This document shows, piece after piece, positions 52,678 through 60,918 of a DNA stretch of 64,000 nt (positions within the stretch are counted from its first letter, which is position 1; every line of letters starts with the position of its first letter). The stretch is from Brucella gallinifaecis (GTDB lineage: Bacteria; Pseudomonadota; Alphaproteobacteria; Rhizobiales; Rhizobiaceae). Under the pieces are notes generated by a model that was not told the DNA's origin, searched no databases, and saw only the letters and a program-made list of their open reading frames with translations. Both the position numbers and the translations under genes were made by a program. The stretch lies in contig NZ_ML636810.1 of NCBI RefSeq assembly GCF_006476605.1, positions 31,637-95,636 on the forward strand. Reading direction: 5' to 3'.

Positions 52678-53694
52678 ATGAATGCAAAAATAGGTAAGGT
52701 CGGATCCACCGATGTTGCAAAACTTGCCGGTGTTTCACGTTCCGCAGTTTCGCGCACTTTCACTCCCGGCGCCTATGTTTCTCAAGCCACCAGAGAAAAA
52801 GTTCTCAAAGCCGCAGAAAGCCTTGGCTATCAGCCAAATGCATTGGCACGCAGCCTTACCACCAATCGCAGCAACATTATCGGCGTCATCACCTCAAACA
52901 TGGAGAACCCGTTTTATGCATGCCTGCTGCAGGAACTGATCGACCGGCTGCATTCAAAAGGCCTCGCACCTTTGGTATTGCCTGCAAACGAGACCGATAA
53001 CGACGATATTCTGACGCAGCTTGCATCCTATCAAGTGGATGGAATCATTGTCACAAATGCACATCTTTCCTCTAAACGAATCAGCAGCTTTGCAAAAGCA
53101 AACAAGCCTGTCATTGCGCTCAACCGCTATACTGAAATGGACGGCGTGACGGCTGTAACCTGTGACAATGTCGCTTCAAGTGCCCAGGTTGCGGACCTGC
53201 TGGTCAATATGGGAAAAAAGAATATCGCCTTCATTGCCGGACTGCCTGACACATCCAGCAGCCGTGACCGGGAGCGCGGCTTTACAGAAAGACTGGCGGC
53301 ACGCGACGTCAAGATTTTTGCTAAAGCCACAGGATATTACACCCATTCAGGCGGCCTTGACGCAGCACGGCAGCTCTTTTCCGGCGCCATCAAACCAGAT
53401 GCAATTTTTGCTGCCAACGACCTCATGGCCTTTGCAGCCATCGAAGTTATCGAACGTGAACAAGGCTTGAGAATCCCTCAGGATGTATGCGTTGTGGGAT
53501 TCGATAACTCGGCTCCGGCCGGCTGGCCGTCCTATAAATTGACATCCGTAGATCAAAATGCACCGCGCATGGTCGATGTCACTGTGGATGAAATTATCGC
53601 CAGACTATCGGGAGAACCCCAGAAAACCCGCCATTACAACGTGCTTGGTAAGATTGTTTTGCGCAATTCCACACATAATGTGAAATCCAATTGA
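52678..53694 (+). CDS. LacI-family transcriptional regulator of the nucleoside hydrolase cassette
   Basis: A 338-residue regulator. Helix-turn-helix TDVAKLAGVSRSAVSRTFTPGAYVSQATREKVLKAAESLGYQPNALARSL at residues ~10-60 and a periplasmic-binding-type sensor domain starting IGVITSNMENPFYACLLQELIDRLHSKGL. It lies between the ATPase-nucleoside hydrolase arm and the SBP-permease arm, so it presumably controls both. Start at 52678 with AGGGGG ahead; the 32 upstream in-frame codons lack support. The protein has no close resemblance to a named LacI member that I recognise. Confidence 0.88.
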   Translation: MNAKIGKVGSTDVAKLAGVSRSAVSRTFTPGAYVSQATREKVLKAAESLGYQPNALARSLTTNRSNIIGVITSNMENPFYACLLQELIDRLHSKGLAPLVLPANETDNDDILTQLASYQVDGIIVTNAHLSSKRISSFAKANKPVIALNRYTEMDGVTAVTCDNVASSAQVADLLVNMGKKNIAFIAGLPDTSSSRDRERGFTERLAARDVKIFAKATGYYTHSGGLDAARQLFSGAIKPDAIFAANDLMAFAAIEVIEREQGLRIPQDVCVVGFDNSAPAGWPSYKLTSVDQNAPRMVDVTVDEIIARLSGEPQKTRHYNVLGKIVLRNSTHNVKSN

Positions 53695-53720
53695 CAGCGT
53701 ATAGCAATAATTTCTATTCT
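53691..53720 (+). promoter_or_regulatory. sigma70-type promoter of the SBP-permease operon
   Basis: TTGACA at 53691-53696 and TATTCT at 53715-53720 with an 18-base spacer. The -35 box overlaps the TGA stop of the LacI-type gene (53692-53694), so the transport genes would have their own promoter. Confidence 0.5.
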
Positions 53721-53770
53721 GCATGCGTGTGCACATCAAGTGCTAGGTTTTTCGAGGAGGAGAGATCTTC

Positions 53771-55042
53771 ATGTTTCAGTTAACGCGTATGCGCGGCTTG
53801 TCAGCCGCTATCACTGTCTTTTCCACCCTCATGGCAAGTTCGGCAATCGCGCAGACAACCATAAATTTTATCGGTGAGGCCGCGCCAGCCGTTTTCGCTC
53901 CGGTTATCGAGGCCTATGAAAAGGCCAATCCTGAAATCAAGATTGAGTATCAGCAGATACCATTCGAAGATTTGAACGCAGCCGTACAATCCCGCGTTGG
54001 TCAAGGCGATAACAGCATCGACATCTATGCGGCTGACACGCCGCGCATTCCAGCCTTTGCATCCAAGGGCTACATGCTTGATCTTGAAGATCTGCGTCCC
54101 AAGATCGAAGCCGCCGTCCCTAACAAGGTGGCGATTGGGGAAGTTTCCTATGATGGAAAAATTTATGCTTTCCCGATGTGGAATTCCACACAGCTGCTTT
54201 ATTTCAACCGTGACCTTCTCAAAAAAGCAGGCATGGATGAGTTGAGCTCGGCAGAAGAAGATCGCCTGACCTGGGAAGAATTCCTCGAAAAAGCCCGCGC
54301 ATTGCAAAAGAGCGGTACCAAATGGGGCTGGGCATTCCAGCAGGTTGACCGCTACTATCAGCTCCAACCGCTTTTTGAATCGGCTGGTGCGGGTTCGGGC
54401 CTGACTGGTGACGCGATGCTGACACCTGACCTGCTTGGCGACAAATGGATTGAAGTTGCCAAATGGTATGGTGATCAGTTTGCTGACGGCCTGTCACCAC
54501 GCGGAGTAACGCCCAATCAGAGCTATGATCTTTTCATCAACGGCGAAACCCCGTTCATGATCACAGGTCCATGGGCAATTGCCCGCTTCAACAAAGCAGA
54601 AAATCTCAATTATGGCGTCGCGCCAATGCCTTACTTCAAGGATGGCAAACCTGTAACACCAACCGGATCATGGTCGCTCGCGATCAATCCGCATGCAGCC
54701 AATCTTGAAGAAGCAAAGAAGTTTCTGGAATTTGCGACCCTGACGGGTGAAGGCTCATATCTGACAGTTTCGCAAAATCCGCTGCCGCCCGTTAATGCGG
54801 AAGGGTTCAAGCTTTATTCCAAGAAAATGGATGAATTGACCCCAAGAATCGGCTCGGCTATCGATATCATCACCTATGAGACTGAAAAAACGGCTGTTAG
54901 TCGCCCACGTTCCATTGGTTATGTTGCGTTTGAAACCATCCTCAACAAGGCATTTGCCGATATTCGCAATGGTGCTGATGCCGAAAAGACGCTGCAACAG
55001 GCACAGGATCAATTGAAGTCGTCGCTGGGACGCATTCGCTGA
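53771..55042 (+). CDS. family 1 extracellular solute-binding protein
   Basis: A 423-residue periplasmic binding protein of the sugar (family 1) type. Signal peptide 1-27 (FSTLMASSAIA before QTTINF). Family segments: PVIEAYEKANPEIKIEYQQIPFEDLNAAVQSRV, AFPMWNSTQLLYFNRDLLKKAG, and GVAPMPYFKDGKPVTPTGSWSLAINPHAANLEEAKKFLEFAT. Such proteins usually bind oligosaccharides, polyols or glycerol phosphates; with a nucleoside hydrolase in the same regulon a nucleoside-like or N-glycoside ligand must be considered. ATG at 53771 with GAGGAGGAG ahead. Confidence 0.93.
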   Translation: MFQLTRMRGLSAAITVFSTLMASSAIAQTTINFIGEAAPAVFAPVIEAYEKANPEIKIEYQQIPFEDLNAAVQSRVGQGDNSIDIYAADTPRIPAFASKGYMLDLEDLRPKIEAAVPNKVAIGEVSYDGKIYAFPMWNSTQLLYFNRDLLKKAGMDELSSAEEDRLTWEEFLEKARALQKSGTKWGWAFQQVDRYYQLQPLFESAGAGSGLTGDAMLTPDLLGDKWIEVAKWYGDQFADGLSPRGVTPNQSYDLFINGETPFMITGPWAIARFNKAENLNYGVAPMPYFKDGKPVTPTGSWSLAINPHAANLEEAKKFLEFATLTGEGSYLTVSQNPLPPVNAEGFKLYSKKMDELTPRIGSAIDIITYETEKTAVSRPRSIGYVAFETILNKAFADIRNGADAEKTLQQAQDQLKSSLGRIR

Positions 55043-55055
55043 TACCAACATGAAA

Positions 55056-55081
55056 GCAATGACAGATACGTCTGTCATTGC
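55056..55081 (+). promoter_or_regulatory. stem-loop after the binding-protein gene with UACG tetraloop
   Basis: Perfect 11-bp arms GCAATGACAGA / TCTGTCATTGC closed by TACG, a UNCG-type tetraloop, 14 bases after the SBP stop and 65 bases before the permease start. No T run follows, so this looks like an mRNA 3'-end protector or processing site within the operon. Confidence 0.75.
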
Positions 55082-55145
55082 CGCTTCGCATCAAAGCACC
55101 TGAATGACGGATTTGCGTCATCAACAATGAATAATGGATGTCGCC

Positions 55146-56003
55146 ATGACGCTGCATCGCAGACTTTTGATTGCCTTACTTTTTCTGGCGCCCGCTTTGA
55201 TAGCTGTCGTTTTCCTTCGGCTTTGGCCTGCTGCATCGGCCTTGCATAACTCGTTGCTGGCACCACGAGCAACGAGTTACAGTCTGGAAAACTACAGCTA
55301 TCTTTTTTCTGAGCCAACCTTCATCTCAAGCCTGATAACGACTCTCGTCTATTCAGTCATTATCAACCCCTTGCAGATTGCCATTGCGCTCGCACTCGCA
55401 CTGCTGCTGAATGCAGCCATTCCCTATGTTGGCTTCTGGCGCGCGATTATTCTGCTACCCGTCGCTATTCCGCAGAGTGTCTCGGCAGTTGTCTGGGGTG
55501 TAGGTTTTCGCCCTGATGGTCCAATCAACGCTGTCTTAAGCAGCATTGGTATAGAGCCAATGCGCTTTCTCACCTCTCCTGATCAGGCGCTGGCATCAAT
55601 TATGGTGATCGTGAGCTGGATCGGTGTCGGCTACTGGATGACGTTTATTCTGGCCGGATTACAGGATATTCCCAAATCGCTTTACGAAGCCGTGCGGATT
55701 GATGGCGCCAATAAATGGCAGCAATTTCGTTATGTGACATTGCCTCAATTGCGCCGACCGCTCACTTTTGTTCTGGTCGCCAATACGGTTGCCAATTTTC
55801 TTGTTTTTGCACCTGTGCAAATTCTTACCCAGGGCGGTCCCCAGGGTTCGACCAATCTCATCATGAACGAAATCTATACACGTGCTTTTATCGCAGATGA
55901 TCCAAGCAGTGCAGCAGCCGCGACGATCATTCTCGTCAGTGTGGTTCTGCTTGTAGTTCTGTTCCAGTTCCGCATGATGCGTTCACCGGAGGATGCAGAC
56001 TGA
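55146..56003 (+). CDS. carbohydrate ABC transporter permease (UgpA/MalF type)
   Basis: A 285-residue permease with six spans. The coupling (EAA) loop is YEAVRIDGANKWQQFRYVTLPQLRRPL, and the first span LLIALLFLAPALIAVVFL is typical of this subunit. The start is a choice: ATG at 55146 or 55134 in frame, neither with a strong ribosome site; the shorter form gives a normal N terminus. It overlaps the next permease by one base (TGATG). Confidence 0.93.
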   Translation: MTLHRRLLIALLFLAPALIAVVFLRLWPAASALHNSLLAPRATSYSLENYSYLFSEPTFISSLITTLVYSVIINPLQIAIALALALLLNAAIPYVGFWRAIILLPVAIPQSVSAVVWGVGFRPDGPINAVLSSIGIEPMRFLTSPDQALASIMVIVSWIGVGYWMTFILAGLQDIPKSLYEAVRIDGANKWQQFRYVTLPQLRRPLTFVLVANTVANFLVFAPVQILTQGGPQGSTNLIMNEIYTRAFIADDPSSAAAATIILVSVVLLVVLFQFRMMRSPEDAD

Positions 56004-56833
56004 TGACTAAAAAGCCCGGTCTTCTTCGCACAACAACAGCAATCGGCATTGCACTTCTGTTCATTCTGCCCCTGTGGTGGATGGCAATAAGTGCCGTGCG
56101 CCCATCAAACGACATTTTCCGCTATCTGTCGCCGTTAAGCATCTGGACGATCATCCCCAATGATTTCACGCTCTCTCATATCATAGAACTCTGGACCGGC
56201 AGTTTCCGTCAGGCGATCCTCAATTCCATGTTTGTGACACTGGTGACGGTTGTTTTCGGCCTGATGATCTGTTCAGCCGCAGCCTTTGCTCTTGCAGTGA
56301 TTGAATTCCCCTATCGCAATGCAGTTTTCATGGTGATGGTCGTAAGCTTCCTCATACCATTTGATGCAATTGCCGTTCCTTTGTACCAGATCATGCGGGG
56401 GTTCAACCTCCAGAACACCTATCTGGGTCTTATCTTGCCCGGGGTCGGCAATGGACTTGCAGTCTTTATGTTGCGCCAGTTTTTCTTAGGCATCCCCAAA
56501 GAGCTTCGCGAAGCTGCCATGGTCGACGGCATGGGCTGGTTCGGCATTTTCTGGCGGATATATCTGCCACTCTCTGTCCCTGCCCTGATCAGCGCTGCGC
56601 TTATTCTATTCATTATCCAGTGGCAGGCTTATCTCTGGCCGCTGCTGATCGCACCAAACCCGGATTATAAGGTTGCGGCTGTCGCTATTGCCCAGTTCTC
56701 CACATCCTATGATGTGAATTACAGCCTGATCTTTGCGGCTGCACTCTTCATATCGCTGATCCCGATGGTCATCTTGACTGTCTTCCAGCGCTATTATGCT
56801 GCTTCAGTCGCATCGACTGGCAGTAAAGAATAA
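56003..56833 (+). CDS. carbohydrate ABC transporter permease (UgpE/MalG type)
   Basis: A 276-residue permease with six spans. The EAA loop reads REAAMVDGMGWFGIFWRIYLPLSVPALISAALI, as in MalG/UgpE subunits. It starts within the stop codon of the previous gene, so translation is coupled. With the other permease, the SBP and the divergent ATPase it completes an importer. Followed by a strong terminator. Confidence 0.93.
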   Translation: MTKKPGLLRTTTAIGIALLFILPLWWMAISAVRPSNDIFRYLSPLSIWTIIPNDFTLSHIIELWTGSFRQAILNSMFVTLVTVVFGLMICSAAAFALAVIEFPYRNAVFMVMVVSFLIPFDAIAVPLYQIMRGFNLQNTYLGLILPGVGNGLAVFMLRQFFLGIPKELREAAMVDGMGWFGIFWRIYLPLSVPALISAALILFIIQWQAYLWPLLIAPNPDYKVAAVAIAQFSTSYDVNYSLIFAAALFISLIPMVILTVFQRYYAASVASTGSKE

Positions 56834-56847
56834 CAAACCGTGAAACA

Positions 56848-56881
56848 AAAGCGCCGGCCTGATTAATCAGACCGGCGCTTT
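56848..56881. terminator. bidirectional terminator after the second permease gene
   Basis: Near-perfect palindrome with arms AAAGCGCCGG / CCGGCGCTTT extended inward by a TGATTAATCA core, flanked by A and T. Convergent genes on both sides. Confidence 0.85.
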
Positions 56882-56927
56882 GATATTTGTCAGAAAAGCT
56901 CTTCTGCTCTTCCCCTGTCACTCATGC

Positions 56928-58076
56928 TTATTTCAGCAAAGTGTCTGTTGCATCAACACCATCGATCATCGATATTTTATCAAGCGGGGCAATTTTCAGC
57001 TCATTCTGGCTGAACAACCGCTTCAAATCGAACTTGATAAAGTTGATTGAATCATAAGTACGAACATAAAACTCGTTGTTCGTCAGATCACCAAGAACAG
57101 TCCAGGATGTGTATTCGCTCTTGTATTCCTGATCTCCCGCGGCTGAAATGCCTTCAATATCCAGCCCACCAGACTGCGGCGGATCAATCGTAATACCGCG
57201 TGGCCGGTCAAAATTATTCATAATATGGGCCAGTGCACGGACTGCCTTTTCCGGCGCCACTTTTTCCGCAAAGGTCGAATAATAAGCGGCGCGGACAAAG
57301 CGCCCTACCGATGTATTTGAAGAAGGAAGGCCTGCCGTAGCGATACCGGAATCGGGCTGAGAAACCTCCAGATCACCAAATTTACCTGTCGACTGATCAA
57401 GATTGTTCAGGAATGTATAATTATTGAGGTTGGTCAGGTGCCATGTAAATTCAGGCCCATTTGTCATGACGCCAACCGGATTGTCATAAACATTCTGCTG
57501 ACCGCTCGAAAACTCAATGACAATGGTTTTGCCTGTGCGATCATGAACAACAAAATGAAAAGGTGTTTTTGCCCCGTGCAACGGCACGAGAGAAGTTAAA
57601 ATAACGGTATTTTCATTCAGAGCCGTTTTTACTTCTTCAGCTGTTGAGAACTGACCAAGTATCCACGCACCAAGATCAATCGCAGCCAGCATTGCTTTGG
57701 TTTTTGCTGCATTATCAGCAGGCCCGGAAGCACCGGCATAGGCAAGCACACTGAAAGTCAGGCCTTGCTCATTCAAGCCTTCAACAATCTTCAAGTCGGC
57801 AATATTGCCGTTTGGAACGGCAATCGCAAAAATCCCATATTTGGATTGGTACTGTAGCGGCTCATGACCATCTACAACGGATGTGAACTGATGCCCCTTG
57901 GGTATGCTTGCGACAACATAAGGCAACTCCATGGACAATTCCATTGTCCGTCCGGCATAGGAACCGCCACCCGTATCGCGAAACAACAAGGCCGTACATG
58001 CAAACCATAAATCATGTGGAGCATGATAAGATATTGCTTCCGTTACAAATGGCACAATTGTCGAGATCAAAGACAC
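56928..58076 (-). CDS. choloylglycine hydrolase-family protein (linear amide C-N hydrolase)
   Basis: A 382-residue Ntn-hydrolase of the choloylglycine hydrolase/penicillin V acylase family. The nucleophile is C27 in WFACTALLF, preceded in the encoded protein by a 26-residue extension without an obvious classical signal peptide. Other family parts: GSYAGRTMEL (R44), EGLNEQGLTFSVLAY, YDNPVGVMTNGPEFTWHLTNLNNY and the C-terminal SEYTSWTVLGDLTNNEFYVRTYDS. Related enzymes hydrolyse bile salts, penicillin V or acyl-homoserine lactones; the substrate here is not readable. Start is GTG at 58076 with AAGGGG ahead. Neighbours give no functional hint. Confidence 0.85.
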   Translation of the reverse strand: MSLISTIVPFVTEAISYHAPHDLWFACTALLFRDTGGGSYAGRTMELSMELPYVVASIPKGHQFTSVVDGHEPLQYQSKYGIFAIAVPNGNIADLKIVEGLNEQGLTFSVLAYAGASGPADNAAKTKAMLAAIDLGAWILGQFSTAEEVKTALNENTVILTSLVPLHGAKTPFHFVVHDRTGKTIVIEFSSGQQNVYDNPVGVMTNGPEFTWHLTNLNNYTFLNNLDQSTGKFGDLEVSQPDSGIATAGLPSSNTSVGRFVRAAYYSTFAEKVAPEKAVRALAHIMNNFDRPRGITIDPPQSGGLDIEGISAAGDQEYKSEYTSWTVLGDLTNNEFYVRTYDSINFIKFDLKRLFSQNELKIAPLDKISMIDGVDATDTLLK

Positions 58077-58257
58077 GTTTTCCCCTTTGCAGATAGGATG
58101 CTTTTAAACATTGAGAGATCCATATTTAAGGTAAACGAAATAAATATGACTATCAATGACTTATCCGTAATAAAAACTACCGTGTCCAATCAATATTGAA
58201 TACAACAAACACCCTCGTTGATAAGCGAAAAAGTTAAAAAAATTTGAAGCAAATAAA
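58077..58257. other. AT-rich region upstream of the choloylglycine hydrolase-like gene
   Basis: About 180 bases, AT-rich, with no gene; it must hold that gene's promoter. The leuB terminator lies at its right edge. Confidence 0.4.
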
Positions 58258-58291
58258 AAAACCGCCATGGGTATGAGCACATGGCGGTTTT
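58258..58291 (-). terminator. terminator after leuB
   Basis: Perfect 11-bp arms AAAACCGCCAT / ATGGCGGTTTT, loop of 12 bases, followed on the minus strand by TTTTTTATTTG. It is 20 bases after the leuB stop. Confidence 0.85.
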
Positions 58292-58311
58292 GCTGTTTGT
58301 TAAAGCGATGA

Positions 58312-59424
58312 TTAAGCAGAAAGTTCCCTGAACTTTGCAAGAATAGCATCACCCATTTCGGTCGTTCCCACCTTGCTGGTGCCTTCCGACCAGATGTCGG
58401 CTGTGCGCAGACCATCATCCAGAACACTGGCAATGGCTGCTTCCAGACGATCTGCTTCTTCAATCAGATTGAACGAATAACGCAGACACATGGCAAGCGA
58501 GGCAATCATGGCAATCGGATTAGCGATCTCCTGACCGGCAATATCAGGCGCCGAACCATGTACCGGCTCGTAAAGCGCCTTGCGCTTGCCGGTTCTGGCA
58601 TCGGCAGCACCGAGCGAAGCCGATGGCAACATGCCAAGCGAACCGGTCAGCATTGCCGCAACATCGGAAAGCAGATCACCAAAAAGGTTATCCGTGACGA
58701 TCACGTCGAATTGCTTTGGCCGGCGCACAAGCTGCATACCACCAGCATCAGCCAGCATATGCTCCAGTTCGACATCCGAATAGTTTTCCTTGTGACGTGC
58801 CGTGACAACCTGATTCCACAAAACACCCGATTTCATCACATTCCGCTTTTCCATCGACGTAACTTTGTTACGGCGGGTGCGGGCAAGTTCAAAAGCAATA
58901 TCGGCAATACGTTCAATTTCGTAAGTGTCGTAAACCTGCGTATCAATCCCGCGTTTCTGGCCATTGCCGAGATCGATGATTTCCTTTGGTTCACCAAAGT
59001 AAACACCGCCGGTCAGTTCTCGCACGATCAGAATATCAAGGCCTTCGACAAGCTCTGGCTTCAAAGACGATGAATGTGCGAGCGCTGGATAGCAGATTGC
59101 CGGACGCAGATTGGCATAAAGTGCCAGATCCTTGCGCAGGCGCAAAAGACCCGCTTCCGGGCGTACTTCATAGGGAACGTCATCCCATTTGGGACCACCC
59201 ACAGCACCAAAAAGCACAGCATCAGCAGCAAGTGCCTTTTGCATATCTGCATCGGAAATTGCCTGACCATGTGCATCATATGCTGATCCGCCAACCAGTC
59301 CTTCATCGGTTTCAAAACCGAGATTGAGACCCGAATTAAGAAAAGCGATAATTTTGCGAACCTCAGCCATTGCTTCGGGACCGATGCCATCGCCGGGCAG
59401 GAGAAGAATTTTTCTGGATGCCAT
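58312..59424 (-). CDS. leuB: 3-isopropylmalate dehydrogenase
   Basis: A 370-residue NAD-dependent dehydrogenase of leucine biosynthesis. N-terminal [22 protein letters not shown] region [13 protein letters not shown], metal and catalytic residues in [14 protein letters not shown] and [30 protein letters not shown], then [29 protein letters not shown]. The ATG at 59424 with AGAGGC ahead gives the usual length; ten further upstream codons do not. Monocistronic between terminators. Confidence 0.96.
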   Translation of the reverse strand: MASRKILLLPGDGIGPEAMAEVRKIIAFLNSGLNLGFETDEGLVGGSAYDAHGQAISDADMQKALAADAVLFGAVGGPKWDDVPYEVRPEAGLLRLRKDLALYANLRPAICYPALAHSSSLKPELVEGLDILIVRELTGGVYFGEPKEIIDLGNGQKRGIDTQVYDTYEIERIADIAFELARTRRNKVTSMEKRNVMKSGVLWNQVVTARHKENYSDVELEHMLADAGGMQLVRRPKQFDVIVTDNLFGDLLSDVAAMLTGSLGMLPSASLGAADARTGKRKALYEPVHGSAPDIAGQEIANPIAMIASLAMCLRYSFNLIEEADRLEAAIASVLDDGLRTADIWSEGTSKVGTTEMGDAILAKFRELSA

Positions 59425-59645
59425 TATGCCAAGCCTCTGTTTTTTATCGCACAATAACGGCAGCGAAATAAATTTCCGTTATCATACTTTCGAATTCTGC
59501 ATGGGTTATAGAACCCCGGCACGCGGCAGGCAACAACCAGCGGTGCGAAATTTATGAAAAAGAAAAGGCGATGTGCAGAAATTATATAATAGCTGCATCA
59601 TCGCCCTTTGTTCAAACTTTGATCCTGCTCAAAGTTGCATATGCT

Positions 59646-59837
59646 TTATTCCAAAGGCCGCGCCTCGGATGGAAGCATGATCGGAATACCACCACGAACC
59701 GGGTAAGCAAGTTTGGCCTTTTGCGAAATCAGTTCGTTGTTTTCCGCATCATATTGCAGCACTCCCTTGGTTAGAGGGCAGACAAGCAATTCAAGCAGCT
59801 TTACATCGAGATCGCCTCTATTGTCATGTTCAGTCAT
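59646..59837 (-). CDS. Trm112-family small protein
   Basis: A 63-residue protein with the Trm112 pattern [20 protein letters not shown] (residues 10-29) and [18 protein letters not shown] near the C terminus. Trm112-like proteins partner methyltransferases in eukaryotes and archaea; the bacterial role is unknown. Only one cysteine remains, so it does not bind zinc in the eukaryotic way. Downstream of the LON-domain gene by 17 bases on the same strand. Confidence 0.88.
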   Translation of the reverse strand: MTEHDNRGDLDVKLLELLVCPLTKGVLQYDAENNELISQKAKLAYPVRGGIPIMLPSEARPLE

Positions 59838-59854
59838 TATTACTTCCTCGGCAT

Positions 59855-60550
59855 TTATTGCAGGCGCGAACCGTAATCATCCTTGGCCTTCGCCAAAACC
59901 ATTTCAGTGATTGCAATCAAGGTAGCGGCACGTGTTTTCAAATCCGCAGCTTCCAGAAGCGCCTGTTTTTCAGCCGGGCCAAAGGGAGACATCATCGAAA
60001 GCGCATTCACCAAAGTGTCGTTGGCAGTCCGGGAAATATTGTCCCAGTCGGCTTCAAGATGGTGTAATTCAAGATATTCTCTGAATGTATGCAACAATGC
60101 TTCACGATCAATCTCACCAAGATCGGCCGCAGGTTCAAGATCAGTTAAAAATGGCGCAATTCTGCATTGACGATAAGGTCTGCGGCAGTTGATCTCTTCC
60201 AGAACCCGAAACCGGCAAATACCCTGCAATGTAATCAGAACCCGCCCATCCCCGGTTTCGGAGTATGTGGTGATCCGGCCAAGACATCCTACCTGACTGA
60301 GCTCAGGCTTCGCTGTTTCGTCAAATGCAGTGTCTTCGCCTTCATCCTCGGCATCTTCAATACGCGGCTGGATCATTGCAATAATACGCTTACCAGCGAG
60401 CGCGTCATCAACCATTTCGAGATAACGGGGCTCAAAAATATTCAGCGGCAACTGGCCACCGGGCAAAAGAAGAGCTCCCTTGAGAGGAAAAACCGGAACA
60501 AGCTCTGGAATATCTGAAGCTGTCCGATATCGGGCATTGCCCACTAGCAT
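59855..60550 (-). CDS. LON substrate-binding-domain protein
   Basis: A 231-residue protein consisting of the LON N-terminal (substrate-recognition) domain only: [34 protein letters not shown] (residues 18-51) and [29 protein letters not shown]. There is no ATPase or protease domain. An acidic insertion [16 protein letters not shown] lies in between. These stand-alone proteins are of unknown function. Upstream in the same direction is a thioredoxin-TPR gene, from which it is separated by the 268-bp MITE-like element that ends 15 bases before this start codon; the ribosome site GGAGAA lies outside the element. Confidence 0.9.
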   Translation of the reverse strand: MLVGNARYRTASDIPELVPVFPLKGALLLPGGQLPLNIFEPRYLEMVDDALAGKRIIAMIQPRIEDAEDEGEDTAFDETAKPELSQVGCLGRITTYSETGDGRVLITLQGICRFRVLEEINCRRPYRQCRIAPFLTDLEPAADLGEIDREALLHTFREYLELHHLEADWDNISRTANDTLVNALSMMSPFGPAEKQALLEAADLKTRAATLIAITEMVLAKAKDDYGSRLQ

Positions 60551-60564
60551 GACTTTCTCCTTCC

Positions 60565-60832
60565 AGGGTCAGGACTCATTAATTTGACGGGAATGGTGTG
60601 AGGCCATCCGTTCGGATACAAGAAGGAAAGGCGAAGGAAATGTGGTTCATTTTCAAGACTTTTCGACGAAGTAGGCCGGGCGGATGGACCACATCCTTCG
60701 GACATCGAAATGACTTGGTGATCTGCTGCGTCGAGCCGCTCAACCGGAGGGACTACTCCGGTCCTCACGTCTCTCCTTGCAGATCTGGTCATTTCAGATG
60801 CCATTCTCATCAAATTAATGGGTCCTGACCCT
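60565..60832. mobile_element. MITE-like element, 268 bp, with 32-bp terminal inverted repeats
   Basis: Outer ends AGGGTCAGGACTCATTAATTTG and its inverse at the other end (AGGGTCAGGACCCATTAATT when complemented); the repeat matches at 29 of 32 positions (60565-60596 and 60801-60832). No transposase gene fits in the 268 bases; the open frame across it (60544-60843) is a by-product. Target duplications are not visible. It lies between the thioredoxin-TPR gene and the LON-domain gene. Confidence 0.75.
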
Positions 60833-60918
60833 AAGCCTTCCAAGCATAATTGCGATGCAACCTGATATTAAAACAAAGAGACAATACGGCTTCAATATTT
60901 GCGTTCAATGAAGCCGTT

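Noticed and set aside
60544..60843. 99-codon minus-strand open frame across the MITE-like element
   Set aside because: Contains the element's own terminal repeats as protein, begins outside it and lacks any known domain. I treat it as a by-product of the repeat, and such frames are often mis-annotated as hypothetical proteins.
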